Positions 24,673 to 35,811 of a stretch of DNA of 64,000 nt are shown here, one piece after another; the first letter of the stretch is position 1; every line of letters begins with the position of its first letter. Position numbers and translations under genes: made by a program. Source of the DNA: Exophiala sp. HKRS030 (lineage: Eukaryota; Ascomycota; Eurotiomycetes; Chaetothyriales; Herpotrichiellaceae); assembly GCA_023897205.1 (NCBI GenBank), contig JAHWDD010000007.1:3596001-3660000 (forward strand). Direction: 5' to 3'. The notes beneath the pieces were generated by a model that saw only the letters and a list, made by a program, of their open reading frames with translations, was not told where the DNA came from and did no database searches.

Positions 24673-25225
24673 AGTCGTTCGAAGGCTCTTAGTCTCTCAA
24701 TATGGCAAAGATCTTTGTTTTCGCCTTTCGTCGGTCATCGGTAATGAGGGATATTCATTCGTTCATATGCTTATTTGTCTCGTCTTGTTTTGTTTCGTCC
24801 GGGAAATGATTTCGTCCCTGTGCGTGGTCGGACATCAATATATTGCATTCGTCAAAGAAAGGGGAAGTCAAAAGAGGGAAATCCGTCCAATTAATTTCTT
24901 TCATAAGATCTCTTTCATGCTTGCGTACACAGATCGCGCTGGACATCGGACGTAGAGAGGGTTGTTTGATTTGACGAACAAGCAGCAGGAAGAAGACAAT
25001 TTAACATTGGCTCATTTGCCCAAAAAAGGAGTCATCATGTGCGGTCAAGTCGTCGGATCCGTCTCGCATACATCAGGTAGATTGGGACCCACGATAGTAA
25101 CCACTGTCACCATGGTCTACCAGCCCCATAATCACGACAACAATCCACAACTCCGTGTATTCCTTCCATTGTCTTCCTTCAAGGCTCGTCATGCTCATTC
25201 TCATGTCGTTTCATTGCCTGCGTGT
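24673..25225. other. 3' flank of NCS1
   Basis: Non-coding, likely including the NCS1 3' UTR. No supported frame. Confidence 0.45.
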
Positions 25226-26107
25226 TCATACAAGACCATCGTAAAGGGACAAGGCTGAGACGATGGTCTCGTCCCTCTTGCTGCCTTCTTTGAATTCTTC
25301 CATGTCTAAACTTCCATTTTCGTCCTTGTCCATCATGCGGAAAATCTTTCGGACTCTCTTCTCGGGTGTGTCTTCGTCTTCTGGTAATTTGACCATTGAA
25401 CCCACCTAAAATAGTTAGTTGAGCGTCCCACAGTTGGGCTTCAAAGCAACCCGTTTGAAAAGGCTAAAAGAGCGAGCAAGACTGGTGCAGGAATTGGTTA
25501 CTCACCATTTTATAGATGGCCTCGACGATGGCTAACATCTCCTCATAGCTGATCTTACCGTCTCCGTCGATATCGTAGAGTTGGAAGGCCCAGTCGAGTT
25601 TATCCTCCATCTTTCCTCTGGAGGTGACACTCAGGGCGCAAATGAACTCCTTGAAGTCGATTGTGCCACTCTTGTCCGAGTCAAAGACTTTGAAGACATA
25701 GTCGGCGAATGAGGACGGATCGCCGAAGGGGAAAAATTGACGGTAGATTTTCTGGAATTCTTCTTTGGTCAAGGTTCCTGACGGGCAGTCCTTGAGGAAA
25801 CCTGATCTCAGAGGACGGTTCTCGTGTTAGAAAACTGTTTATACATAATATCTGGGCCCTTTTTGTGGACAGCAAGGGAACTATGACTGAAGCGGTGGCA
25901 GGGTCGGGCATGGACGGTGGTTTCAAGCATACCTTTGTACCACTGCTGCAATTCCTTCTTATCGAAATGTGTTGACTTTTGGAGTTCTTCTAGTTGTTGC
26001 GGTGACAACTTTGACTGTCTATACAGGATAGAGTGCAAGGTCAGGATGAAAGAAGTTTGGAGATTTCAGGATATGGACTGGCATGAATATACTGACTTCT
26101 GACCCAT
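25226..26107 (-). CDS. NCS1: neuronal calcium sensor 1 / frequenin homologue
   Basis: Exons 26097-26107, 25933-26018, 25506-25801 and 25226-25405 give 190 residues, exactly the family length. The N-terminus MGQKQSKLS has the Gly2 needed for N-myristoylation. Four EF-hands follow. The first is degenerate ([12 protein letters not shown]). The next three have canonical loops: [26 protein letters not shown] and [13 protein letters not shown]. The stretch [21 protein letters not shown] is nearly invariant in NCS1 proteins. In fungi NCS1 is a Ca-binding membrane-associated regulator of the phosphatidylinositol 4-kinase Pik1/Stt4 branch and of calcium tolerance. The first coding exon is only 11 bases. 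All junctions keep the frame, so this model is very secure. Confidence 0.97.
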
Positions 26108-27864
26108 TTCTTACGGAACCACCTCAGGCCCGGTGGCCTTTATTTCTCAAGTCAATTCAGTGCTGATGGAGAGTGATCCGGAGGACGAGGACGAGGAGTC
26201 GCAGATGGGAATCGCGGGATGTCTTTACGATCGTACAAGGTTGGAGGATTTAGGCGCCGGTTGAGTGTAGGGGATCTTTGGGTCGTGGTCGCGGTCGCGG
26301 CGGCTCGTGGGGTGAGTAGTCAGGGTGGTATAATTAGAAGGATGGGTATGGTATAGGGCGTATGTTGGTGGGAGTGACAGAGCGCTGATAGATGGCAACG
26401 AGGCTTTAAGCAGGAATGAGAGAGCGGAGGGTTCTGGGGACAGATGACAAAGAAACTTGTTGGATGTGACAGGAAGGCAACAGTCTGTGTCAAAGGAAAT
26501 CAGGTTCGTTGGATAGCCTCGATTGTCAGTCCGAGGATGCACGGAGGACGAACAGTACGGGACAGTGCAGACAGTACAGACAGACGTGCGGTGGTGCGGC
26601 TCGAAGTCAGGCGCAGGCAGGTTGGTAAAGGCCGAAGCTGTATGGAGGGGGACGAGGGGGGACTTCCCTATTGTGATTAAACTCAACGAGGAAGTTATTT
26701 GCCCGCGAAATCCACGCAGCGAGTGTCGGGCTAGTAAGATCAGTGGGTAATAGCTTAACTATCCATAACTAGTTGGCTACCTAATATTTATTAGTTAGGT
26801 ACCGGTCCAACTAGAAGTGGCCTGTCAAGTGCCTGTAGCAGGCACCACCTGGGGCCTGGGGCTGATCAGATCGCCGCTGAGGGTGTATGGTGGGGGTTGG
26901 AGGGGGATGACCTCAGAGATGAAGGGCCTTGGAACCAGTCGACACTCGAGACTTCAGAGTCTAGACACGGACAGGCGACGGACCAGGGATCCCAAGGGCC
27001 AAGGGGATGGGATGGTCCTTCATGCTTCAATGAATCAAGCTTGGACTGAGGCACTAAAGGCGCCCAGTTAGGCGTGAGATGGAGGGCGAGCACCTAGAAA
27101 CCCTCGCTTTATTGGTCACCACAGCGCCCACTACCTAGGCAAGCAGCGGGCACGAGGTGGGGAGAAGAAGACTCGAGACTACTAGTTAACCACCAAGCTA
27201 ACTACTCCGTACTCCCGTTGTCTGATATGGCTCCGAATCTTACAAGGTAACAACCCTGATGTATGGCCATAATGTTGAAAATCATCGCATATCGAATATG
27301 CACCTTTATCAATTCTGGGTAATCTGATCTCAAAGGCCGACGAATCTCTCTGACTGATGGACTGTAAACCCAATCGATCGATGCAGGTACCAAACTGCCA
27401 CCAAAGCATCCTCCATCTTATTTCTATCTTTCATCAACCACTTACATACCAACTAGTACATTATCGGGGAATGCAAGCCTTGGTCATTTAGACTCTAACC
27501 TACATGTCTCTTAAAATAACTACGCCTGCTGAGCTACTGTATGTACAGATTTCTCACCCAATGAAGTCTTGTTGCTGCAGCCAACCAACACTTCTTCTTC
27601 TTCCCCCCCCAAATCACCTGGCCCTTACAGGCAAAGAGGTAAGCACTTTGATAGACATGCCATACCCTGGCACAATCGTTCACAATGTCCTTGATTCCCA
27701 TTTATGCAAGCACAAATCGGGAGGAACCCTAATAAATACCTACCATGCTACCAAAGGTACCCAGCAGATACCTCTGTGGTCATATTCTGGGACCCTCTAG
27801 GTCAAGTCTGGCCTCGATGAAACCGTGCGGCCACATAAACGCCATGCTTTCCATCAATTCGAGT
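26108..27864. other. intergenic with an imperfect hairpin
   Basis: About 1.76 kb covering the NCS1 promoter/5' leader and the 3' side of RPN6. An imperfect inverted repeat lies at 26769-26814 (arms ctagttgg/ccaactag and tacctaa/ttaggta). A poly-C run sits at about 27,605. No gene supported. Confidence 0.5.
26769..26814. repeat. imperfect inverted repeat
   Basis: Outer arms ctagttgg (26769-26776) and ccaactag (26807-26814) pair, as do the inner segments tacctaa and ttaggta, with a 5-base bulge on the right side. The words resemble the arms of the hairpin at 802-861. Confidence 0.45.
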
Positions 27865-29197
27865 CTATTCCAATAGAGCCGCCTGGTTGGTGTACAAAAC
27901 GTCCACAACGTTGCTGAGCTTCTCAATCGTCTCCAACCCAGCATCATACCCGGCATCTCTCTCGACTTCGTCGTAAACAATCAGACATCCCTCTCCTTGG
28001 TCCAACACTCCAATGATCACTTTATCGAGAATCATCTGTGACAGTTTCCTCTCCACCTGTTGTGTGTCAAGACCCACCATTTTGGCAACGTGGTCAATCT
28101 CCACCCGACTGAATGGTTCAATCACTTTGATCAGATTCTGTTCCAGCATTGCATCGTACAGCCGACGCAGGTGATTGCGAATGAACACGTCGCTGCCGAG
28201 TTCATATCGATAGTTTGACAGTGCTTGTTCATATTCTTCCAGCGATCGATTCGAATGAGCTCTTGCCACCGCCTTCATCGCTTCGAGGTTGGTGCCCGCG
28301 TACTTTTGTGCCTGCTTCGATGCCAATAGCGAATTGACATCATCCACCAAATTGAGCATGATCTTGCAGAGCAACATGTACTGTAGAGCCGACGTTGCTC
28401 GTGTTGTCTCATCTTGAGCGTGATAGCCTTCCAAAGCTTCAATAAAGTACGAAAAGGCCGTGTTGAAATCCTTGTCCTCGGCGTGCAGCATTCCACTTTG
28501 CATGTCTAGTCCGGCTTGAAGGAGAGGAGGTGTGTAGACCGAGGCAGCCGACGTTCTTGCTGCTGTCAAGGCTGCTCGAGCTTTGGCTTGGTTGGTGAGG
28601 GCATGGTAGACTCTAGACTCAAGAAGTTGGACTTCAACCAGGACTAGCTTATCATCCAGTCTCTTTAATTCTTTCAGTAAACCATTGATCAATGTCAGAG
28701 CATCGTAATATGCCTGCTTCTGCATGTAGAGGCTAACGAGTCTGGTTTCCAAGTTTTGCCGGAGAAAGGACCGCTTTTCCGAATTTGCCCAATCGATACA
28801 TGACTTTGTAGAGCTGATCTGAATTTCGAGGGTGTCAGGAATTTCGGTAAAGTAGTCGAGAAGTTGTCGGACTGAAGACATACTGTGTTAGAAAATGAAG
28901 AAATATATCTCAATCTGGTATACGAGGGAATAACATACCAAGTTTGGCCGTCTTTGCCTTTGCAAAAGATGACAAGGTCGACCGGCTTGTTTTGATCAAC
29001 TCGGCCAGATCATCTGTCCGCTTCTGGTCGCGGTAGAGCTCTCCTAGTCCAACAAGGGCATTTTCATATTCTTGGAGGGCTGCTTGGTTAGAACCTGGAG
29101 ATTTGGCCAGAACCTGTTTGTAAATTTCTTCAGCCTTTTTGGGGTCTGAGGTTGAAAGGGATTTCGCTTCTTCGACTTTCGATGGCGGAGGTGCCAT
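27865..29197 (-). CDS. RPN6: 26S proteasome lid subunit Rpn6 (PSMD11)
   Basis: Exons 28939-29197 and 27865-28871 give 421 residues, the usual Rpn6 length. The acceptor TTCAG at 28872 restores KLVRQLLDYFTEIPDTLEIQ. The N-terminal two thirds are TPR-like helices (KAEEIYKQVLAKSPG, CIDWANSEKRSFLRQNLETR). The C-terminal PCI domain includes YDAMLEQNLIKVIEPFSRVE and QVERKLSQMILDKVIIGVLD. Rpn6 is an essential scaffold of the proteasome lid that clamps lid to base and core. An upstream in-frame extension (to 29263) is not conserved and the ATG at 29197 is preferred. It is head to head with SOF1 across 477 bp. Confidence 0.97.
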
Positions 29198-29674
29198 ATT
29201 GTCCTTTGGTGTTTGATTGATGACAACAAAGAGCACGGCTGCAAGACGTCGAAATGTGTACACCTGGGATGAATAAATTGGCGTGTGATTTGGGAATCGC
29301 GACAGTCAGAGGGCACGGTGGTTGTGGATTATTGTTGTTAGACGCATTTACGGAGTACAGTTTGTACAGAGTAAGTTGTAGATCGCAGGCGATTCAGGCA
29401 CAAGCGAATGACGAAAGGCCAAAATGGTCAACACCCACAGCCTTGCGCCGCGTCTTCCTCAGCGTGTGTGTGTTTCTCCAACTGACGAGGCTGCATTCTT
29501 CCCCACAGAGAAAAAAGTTCCAAACTTCCTGCAGACAACGCCGTGGACGCCGTCACAAAGTCAATCATTCTCGTTTCGCTCTCAGACCTTTTACTTGCCT
29601 TTCACCTCATCTTTCCCAACTCACGTCTCATACTATCTTCTTAGAAGTGATTGTTTGACGATGCAAGGATCAAT
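29198..29674. promoter_or_regulatory. divergent promoter RPN6 / SOF1
   Basis: These 477 bases separate two housekeeping start codons on opposite strands. I see pyrimidine-rich stretches before SOF1 but no clear TATA box or proteasome-associated control element. Confidence 0.4.
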
Positions 29675-31054
29675 ATGGTATGATTTTCGTCTGAGCTTTT
29701 CGGTTTGAAGTCCAACTCTAATACCACTTCTTAGAAAATCAAGTCGCTCTCCAGGCCTTCTGCCCCTCCGGGCGATGGCTTGCGCCAACCTCGAAACCTC
29801 GACCCAGCTCATCACCCCTTTGAACGGGCAAGAGAATACACAAGAGCACTAAATGCTGTCAAGCTTGAGCGCATGTTTGCGGCGCCTTTCGTTGCTCAAC
29901 TCGGTCAAGGTCATGTTGATGGCGTCTATTCCATGGCCAAGGACCCCGGCTCTCTAGAACGATTGGCGAGTGGAAGCGGTGACGGTGTTGTCAAGGTATG
30001 GGATCTAGGCAGCCGGGAACAAGTTTGGCAGACGCGGGCACATGAGAATGTTGTCAGAGGTATCTGTTGGACCCCAGACCGAAAAATCCTATCCTGCGCC
30101 ACGGATAAAACCATAAAGCTTTGGAATCCTTATGCACAAAGCCCAGCACCACTAGCAACCTACCTTGGACAAGGTGCATTCACATCCATTTCACACCATC
30201 GAAACCATTCCTCCGTTGCAGCATCCTCAAGTTCAATCTCTATATATGACCTCTCACGACCATCATCGGGCCCGAACCAAGTTCTACGTTGGCCAACATC
30301 AACAGACACAATTACAGCGGTCTCATTCAACCAAACAGAAACCTCAATCCTTGCTTCTACCGCTCTAGACAGAGCCATCGTTCTCTACGACCTACGGACT
30401 TCTTCACCTGTTACCAAGACTATTCTGCGACTGGCGTCGAATGCTATTTCGTGGAACCCCATGGAAGCATTCAATTTTGCCGTCGCAAATGAAGATCACA
30501 ATATATACATATTCGACATGAGGAAAGTAGACAGAGCACTCAATGTTCTCAAAGACCACGTTGCGGCAGTCATGGATGTCGAATTCAGTCCTACAGGAGA
30601 AGAGCTTGTGAGCGCTTCCTACGATCGTACCATCAGATTATGGAACAGAGACAGAGGCCATTCTCGGGATATCTACCACACCAAGCGAATGCAAAGGGTT
30701 TTCTCCGCAACCTTTACATCAGACAACAACTATGTCCTGTCAGGGTCTGATGACGGTAATATCAGATTGTGGAGAGCCAATGCTTCCGACCGGGCAGGCA
30801 TCAAATCCGCAAGACAACGGCAAAAGCTCGAGTACGACCAGGCCCTCGTACGGCGCTATGCACACATGCCTGAGATCAAACGGATCAAGCGTCATAGACA
30901 TTTACCCAAGACGGTGAAGAAGGCAGGAGAAATCAAGGGAGAAGAACTCAAGGCCATCAAGCGCAAGGAGGAGAATGTGCGCAAACATAGCAAGAAAGGA
31001 ACGATGAAACGGCACAGTGAGAGAGAAAAGATGGTTCTCACCACGGAAAAATAA
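29675..31054 (+). CDS. SOF1: SOF1/DCAF13 WD40 protein of the small-subunit processome
   Basis: The coding start is inferred at ATG 29675-29677, immediately before an intron (GTATGA at 29678, CTTAG ending 29734). Exon 2 is 29735-31054. The join gives MKIKSLSRPSAPPGDGLRQP, which matches the usual Sof1 beginning, and 440 residues in total. Six to seven WD40 repeats follow (for example SGSGDGVVKVWDLGS, ASYDRTIRLWNRD, LSGSDDGNIRLWRA). The basic Sof1-like C-terminal domain reads QKLEYDQALVRRYAHMPEIK. Sof1 is needed for U3 snoRNP-dependent processing of 18S rRNA in the nucleolus. An upstream ATG at 29661 would run into a stop after splicing, so it is not the start. Confidence 0.94.
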
Positions 31055-31587
31055 TGACAGGCATGAATGAATCAATGGGTGCATATCTGGTGTTCGGTCC
31101 CAGCAGAACGGAGTACGTCGGTGGCATGTAATCATAACTTGGGCAAAAATGGGTCTGCCATAAATAGTGCGAACTCACGGGGCGCAAAGGCTGATATGAA
31201 CAATGTACTTGTGCATCTTGAAGTCCAATTCCTCCCTGACCAATCCTGTCTTTTCATCGTATAACGATTTCCCTCAATTCAGTTCCTTGGCTGGCAAATT
31301 GATTAAAAAGAAGTGCAGATTATGTAGATTGCAAAGTATTCAGTAGACATGGTCTTGTAAGGTGAGTTTGTTGGCGTTTGTCCAAAGGGCAGATTTGCAG
31401 ATTTCAAAAGACCAACATTTGTCGCCACGAAGAATTGTCATGAAAGTTGAAACAACAAAGTTCGAAGTCTCCCACCGAGCAAACAAACAACCACAAACCC
31501 CCCAAAAAAAGAATAACGTCAGAGAATGAAGCAACTCAACCTCACAAACCAGAATACATAACCGAAATAAACAGGGAGGACCTCGCC
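31055..31587. other. intergenic between SOF1 and CSN12
   Basis: 533 bases on the way from the SOF1 stop to the CSN12 start, both on the plus strand. Presumed terminator and promoter; no specific site recognised. Confidence 0.45.
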
Positions 31588-33335
31588 ATGCCGCCGCCGC
31601 CACCCTTCACCTCGCGAGCGACGGTTCTCGACTCCTTCCTCACCGAGATCGTGACGTGCATCGAACGCAAGAACGGGTCGCGCATCACGGAGCTGATCCA
31701 GCTGGACTTTGACAGTCTGTCACCGGAACGTCAAAAGCCCTACGCGGATTTGAACCAGGAACTCAACAAGAGCTACCCGGCGGGCAATGACGGCGAGCTA
31801 GTCACGAGGTGCAAGAATGTCGTTTCGCAGGATGAGTTTGGAACGTTCAGCACGCCTTTCTCCGACAGTATAATTCATTATTTTCGCTATTTGAGGGATT
31901 TTACGCGCGCCGATGATCGAGAGAAGGCGATTAAGATACGCCAGTTGACCAGGTTTGTGCTATTATGGCTTTTATGTTGGTGGTGATCAAGTAGAAAGAG
32001 CCTTTTCAACTGATTTTCTTCTTCTTCCGCAGTCAATGCGTGACGGCCTTGGGTGACTCCAGATATGGAGTCATCATGATCCCGATTGTCTTGTCCTTTT
32101 CACGCACTCTGGCGACCATCGCGACTTATTTGGATCGGAATCGGTCACAGGCTGCCAACGATGGTAGTCTCCCGGCATCTCAACCTTCGGATAGCGCTCC
32201 GGGGAAATTCAGTTTCGTCGAGGACGCGGCCAATGTGCTTCGCGACGCGTTTATCAAGTGCCTTGCTGGAAGTCCGGGTGTACAGCGAACGACGAGACCG
32301 GCTTCAGACGACAAGCGCGTTGGGATCTACTTGACGGCGAACTCGTGCTTGAAACTACTGACTCAATGTGGCCGACTCCGGAATGCACAGCAGATGTTTT
32401 CGAGTATCGATGCCCAGTCGCCTCCTCTGGCTTACTACCCGGCCGCTCAGCGCGTCACCTACCTTTATTACCTTGGTCGATATCATTTTGCCAATAATCA
32501 CTTCTACCGAGCACAATCCACACTCCAGGCTGCATATGCGCAATGTCATCGCGACGCGACAAAGCACCGACGCCTGATTCTTGTTTATCTTATGGCATCG
32601 AATCTCTGTCTGGGTCGGTTTCCCTCTACCGTGCTTCTTTCTCGGCCTGAGGCCAAGGAGATTGGGTCGAGATTTGTTACCTTGTGCAAAATCATCCAGA
32701 ATGGTGATTTGGGTGGGTTCCATCAATATTTAGATCTGAGTAGTGAGTCTGGAAGGTGGTTCCTAAGAAGATCAATTCTCCTGCAGTTACAAAATCGTTG
32801 TGAGATCCTGGTGTGGAGAAGTCTCATCCGGAACACCTTTCGATTTAGTGGATACATGGGAGAGGAAAAGAAGGTCCCATTCCTCAGACTGCATTATGTG
32901 CAGCATGCAGCGGCATGGTCGATGCACAGAATACAGCCTGGAGCGACATTCGATGGTATTCAGCTCAACGGGCAGTCACAGTTGTTAGACTCCGAGTTTG
33001 AGGGTGTGGATGAAGCGATCAATGAAACGGGCTTTGATATCGACTCGGGCCATTATGACGATGAATTTATCGGACAACACACTCAGTCTGTGCTGATCCA
33101 GGATTCCGATGTATCTTGGCCGAAAATGAGCGAAGTTGAGTCCGTGGTATTGAGTCTGATACAGCAAGGACTCTTGAAGGGCTTCGCTTTACATATTAAC
33201 CCTCGATTCGCTATTCCTGGCAGTCAAAAGGCCGGGGGACCGATGAAGGCTGGCTTTCCAGAAGCTTGGAGGGTTATTAGTGCTAATGCCGCGCCTGGAC
33301 AAATACCAGGTTGGGTGGAGGTTGCCCATCTGTAA
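31588..33335 (+). CDS. CSN12: CSN12-like PCI-domain protein
   Basis: Exons 31588-31952 and 32033-33335 are joined by an 80-base intron (GTTTGT...CGCAG), giving 555 residues. The start ATG has the context CGCCATGCC. The helical repeat region contains RNAQQMFSSIDAQSPPLAYY and YLYYLGRYHFANNHFYRAQ, typical of the CSN12/PCID2 family, and ends in a PCI/winged-helix segment with SVVLSLIQQGLLKGFALHIN. Yeast Csn12 associates with the COP9 signalosome and with Thp3 in transcription elongation and splicing; fungal homologues are annotated as CSN12. An acidic insert (FDIDSGHYDDEF) lies before the PCI end. It is the second PCI protein within 6 kb, after RPN6. Confidence 0.92.
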
Positions 33336-35811
33336 CGGAAAAGGGGTTCGATTTTCTGCTCAGCATGTGTAGTATTGTTCCTTGGACGACGCCCCACAGC
33401 TTCAACAGGGAAAAGCAACTAACGGTTCAAGATGTCCAAGCCTGCCAAATGAGAGCAGGATGGAATGATTTTCTTTTTCGAAAACATCTTTCGATGACCA
33501 GTATGGTATACTGTCAGGCTGGAGAAATGGTCGATCTGGCTAACTGAGAGAGCCTTGTCCCTATTTTTACGTGGACGACATCATTCGATGTGAATCATGT
33601 GATGTTGCAATTCGTGAATCTCATGGCGAGTGCCGTAACTGCATCGTTAATCGTCAGACTACCAAGGTCTCACAGCCTAGTAGGCTACCCACGCCTACCG
33701 TGACTAGGTGATTGCTAGCAAAACGATCGCGCAGCGATCGGGGTTAACGTCGCGGAGGTGGGCCGAAAAAGGAAAAGCACTTCTCACGCAATCAAGGAGG
33801 CAATTTGGATGATTTGAGTACGGAGCCCGGGACTATGCTGATAAGAGAATTTGAGCATGTGCTCACTGCAGACCAAACAAAGACTGATAATGACTCTGTT
33901 CTCGAGATGCGAGGGGTGTATTCAGCCGAGGAGGAGGCAGTGTCCCATGATAACCTATTGAATATGCAACAACTGTCTTCGCATCTCATGAGATCTTAAG
34001 GTCGTTCTGTTGTGTCCTTTTGTAGCCGCGACTCTGCTCTCCTCACGAGTGCATGTAATTGGCATACAGGAACCACCAAGCTTGCATGCAGAGTCCAAGA
34101 TCGTCCGTCATCGTTTGCTAGATCGTAGACTGTCGCTGTGAACCAGGAACTTCAAGCAAGCGGCCGGCTGATAGGGTATTTTACTCGTTGTGGGCGTCGT
34201 GAAAAGATACTTTCTCCCTGAGCCGGTGGTGCCTTATCTCTGGGAATCTAGGCCCAAGCGTAACCCCCAACCGTGGAAAGACGTCAACGGCGAGAAGAAC
34301 CGTGGTGAACCCTGCAGCGGGAGATTCCTGTTCGCAAGGTCCACACTGCGTTATCTTTGCTTGCCGGGGGGTGGGTGGGCTCCGGACCTCAGGTTCAGTA
34401 CAGTACTGAAGTTCAAGGGCCTATGGCTATGGGCCAAGCGCAGTACGGGCTCTTCGGGGTACGGTACTCCGTCGGCTGTGAGATGGTGAGACTCGGGCAT
34501 TTGCTGGTGTGTCGCTGTACCTGTGCAAGTACCGAGTACCAGCTCAGAGTGGAGGAGGAACTTCTTTTTAGCCCGAGCGCAGTTTCGAGAACTAGACCAT
34601 TTTGGGCTTAGATCAAGACATTCCCTTTGCGCTTGGACTGATTTGGGACTAGTTTGTCTTGGAGCGCGTCGCAATTGCACCACTTGCTGCCACTCACTGC
34701 CACCCACTGCCACCCACTGCCACCCACTGCCACTCACAAATTCCTTTCCTGCGCACTGCTTACATTCTCCTCCAATCTTGGTTCTGGACACCGCCAACCA
34801 CCCACCACAAGACCCGGAAATCCACCGCAGGCTCTGTGGCTCCCTAACAAATCAACTAATCTACCTTACTCAACTTTATGCTGGGCGATCATCGACAGTT
34901 GGCTCTTGACCCAAAAACGCTTGAAAGTTGAAGGCTTCAAGAGATTGGACGATTGAGGATGGCCTGGCATTGAAGCCATCCATTTGACTCAAATACACAC
35001 TGTTTTCCCACAATTCTCTACGTAGGTGAGCTTGACTAACTACAATGCCATTGTACACACGAGACACCTAAAGACAACCTCGGTCTACTCGACCGACAAT
35101 GGTCCTCTTCTGGGCAGGCAATCGAAAGATGATTGAACTGCAGCCAACCTCCTCAGGAGTTGGTGAGGCGCTGCGTAGGCTTCCAGATGACCCTTGGCCT
35201 CTCGGCCATCGCTTGGTCTTCCTGTCACGCCGGGACGATCCTATCAGCTGAGTCCACTCATACGGTAGCCAGTCTTTATCACTCGCCCACATCGCCATAC
35301 CCATGCCCCAAATCAACGCCACCACCACTACACCTCAAGCGAGAGGCATCGTTCTCCCACGCTTTTGCCCAAGTCTTGACCATCCCAGTCTTGACCTAAC
35401 TGCCGCCCTCGTAATGGCACTCCGATTTCTTGTTCATGGTTCTAACATCTTGCTTCGTTTTCAACCGTCATTCTGTCGTTGCTCACTCATTCACTCAACA
35501 CCTTGTACGCATACTGCGCCCGGATAGATGCGCCTACTACTGACAACAACGACAAATCATCCCGACTGTGAACAAACACCATATCCTATCTACATGACCG
35601 CGGGAGCTGTCCAAGAGATGTCACATGCAAGACTGTAGATAACCTCGAAACACAACCTCTCGAATTATACTCATCACCAGCGCAGAACCGGCCTCATGGC
35701 AGTTGCGCCAGTATCGAGAAGCACTCCACCTTGACCATAATACCTCGTGAACACATGCAGCCTCTTCATCCAGGACGATCGATATAACTTAGCTCTACGA
35801 GGCCACTTACA
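33336..35811. other. 2.5-kb intergenic with a short tandem repeat
   Basis: Contains the long upstream region of the rhodopsin-domain gene, a 10-bp tandem repeat at 34683-34737 and a palindromic AGCGATCG-type element near 33,725-33,740. The reading frames here are short or driven by the repeat and show no domain. Confidence 0.5.
34683..34737. repeat. 10-bp tandem repeat, unit ACTGCCACCC
   Basis: About five copies of a decamer (tgccactcac / tgccacccac variants) in direct succession. It creates a false open frame rich in His, Pro and Thr on the plus strand and Gly/Trp on the minus strand. Confidence 0.8.

Noticed and set aside
29661..29677. Upstream ATG as SOF1 start
   Set aside because: Splicing from this ATG puts a stop codon at the junction. 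The ATG at 29675 gives the conserved N-terminus.
34351..34797. 148-codon minus-strand frame and overlapping plus-strand frames
   Set aside because: They depend on the ACTGCCACCC tandem repeat, which gives open frames on both strands. No domain or splice partner.
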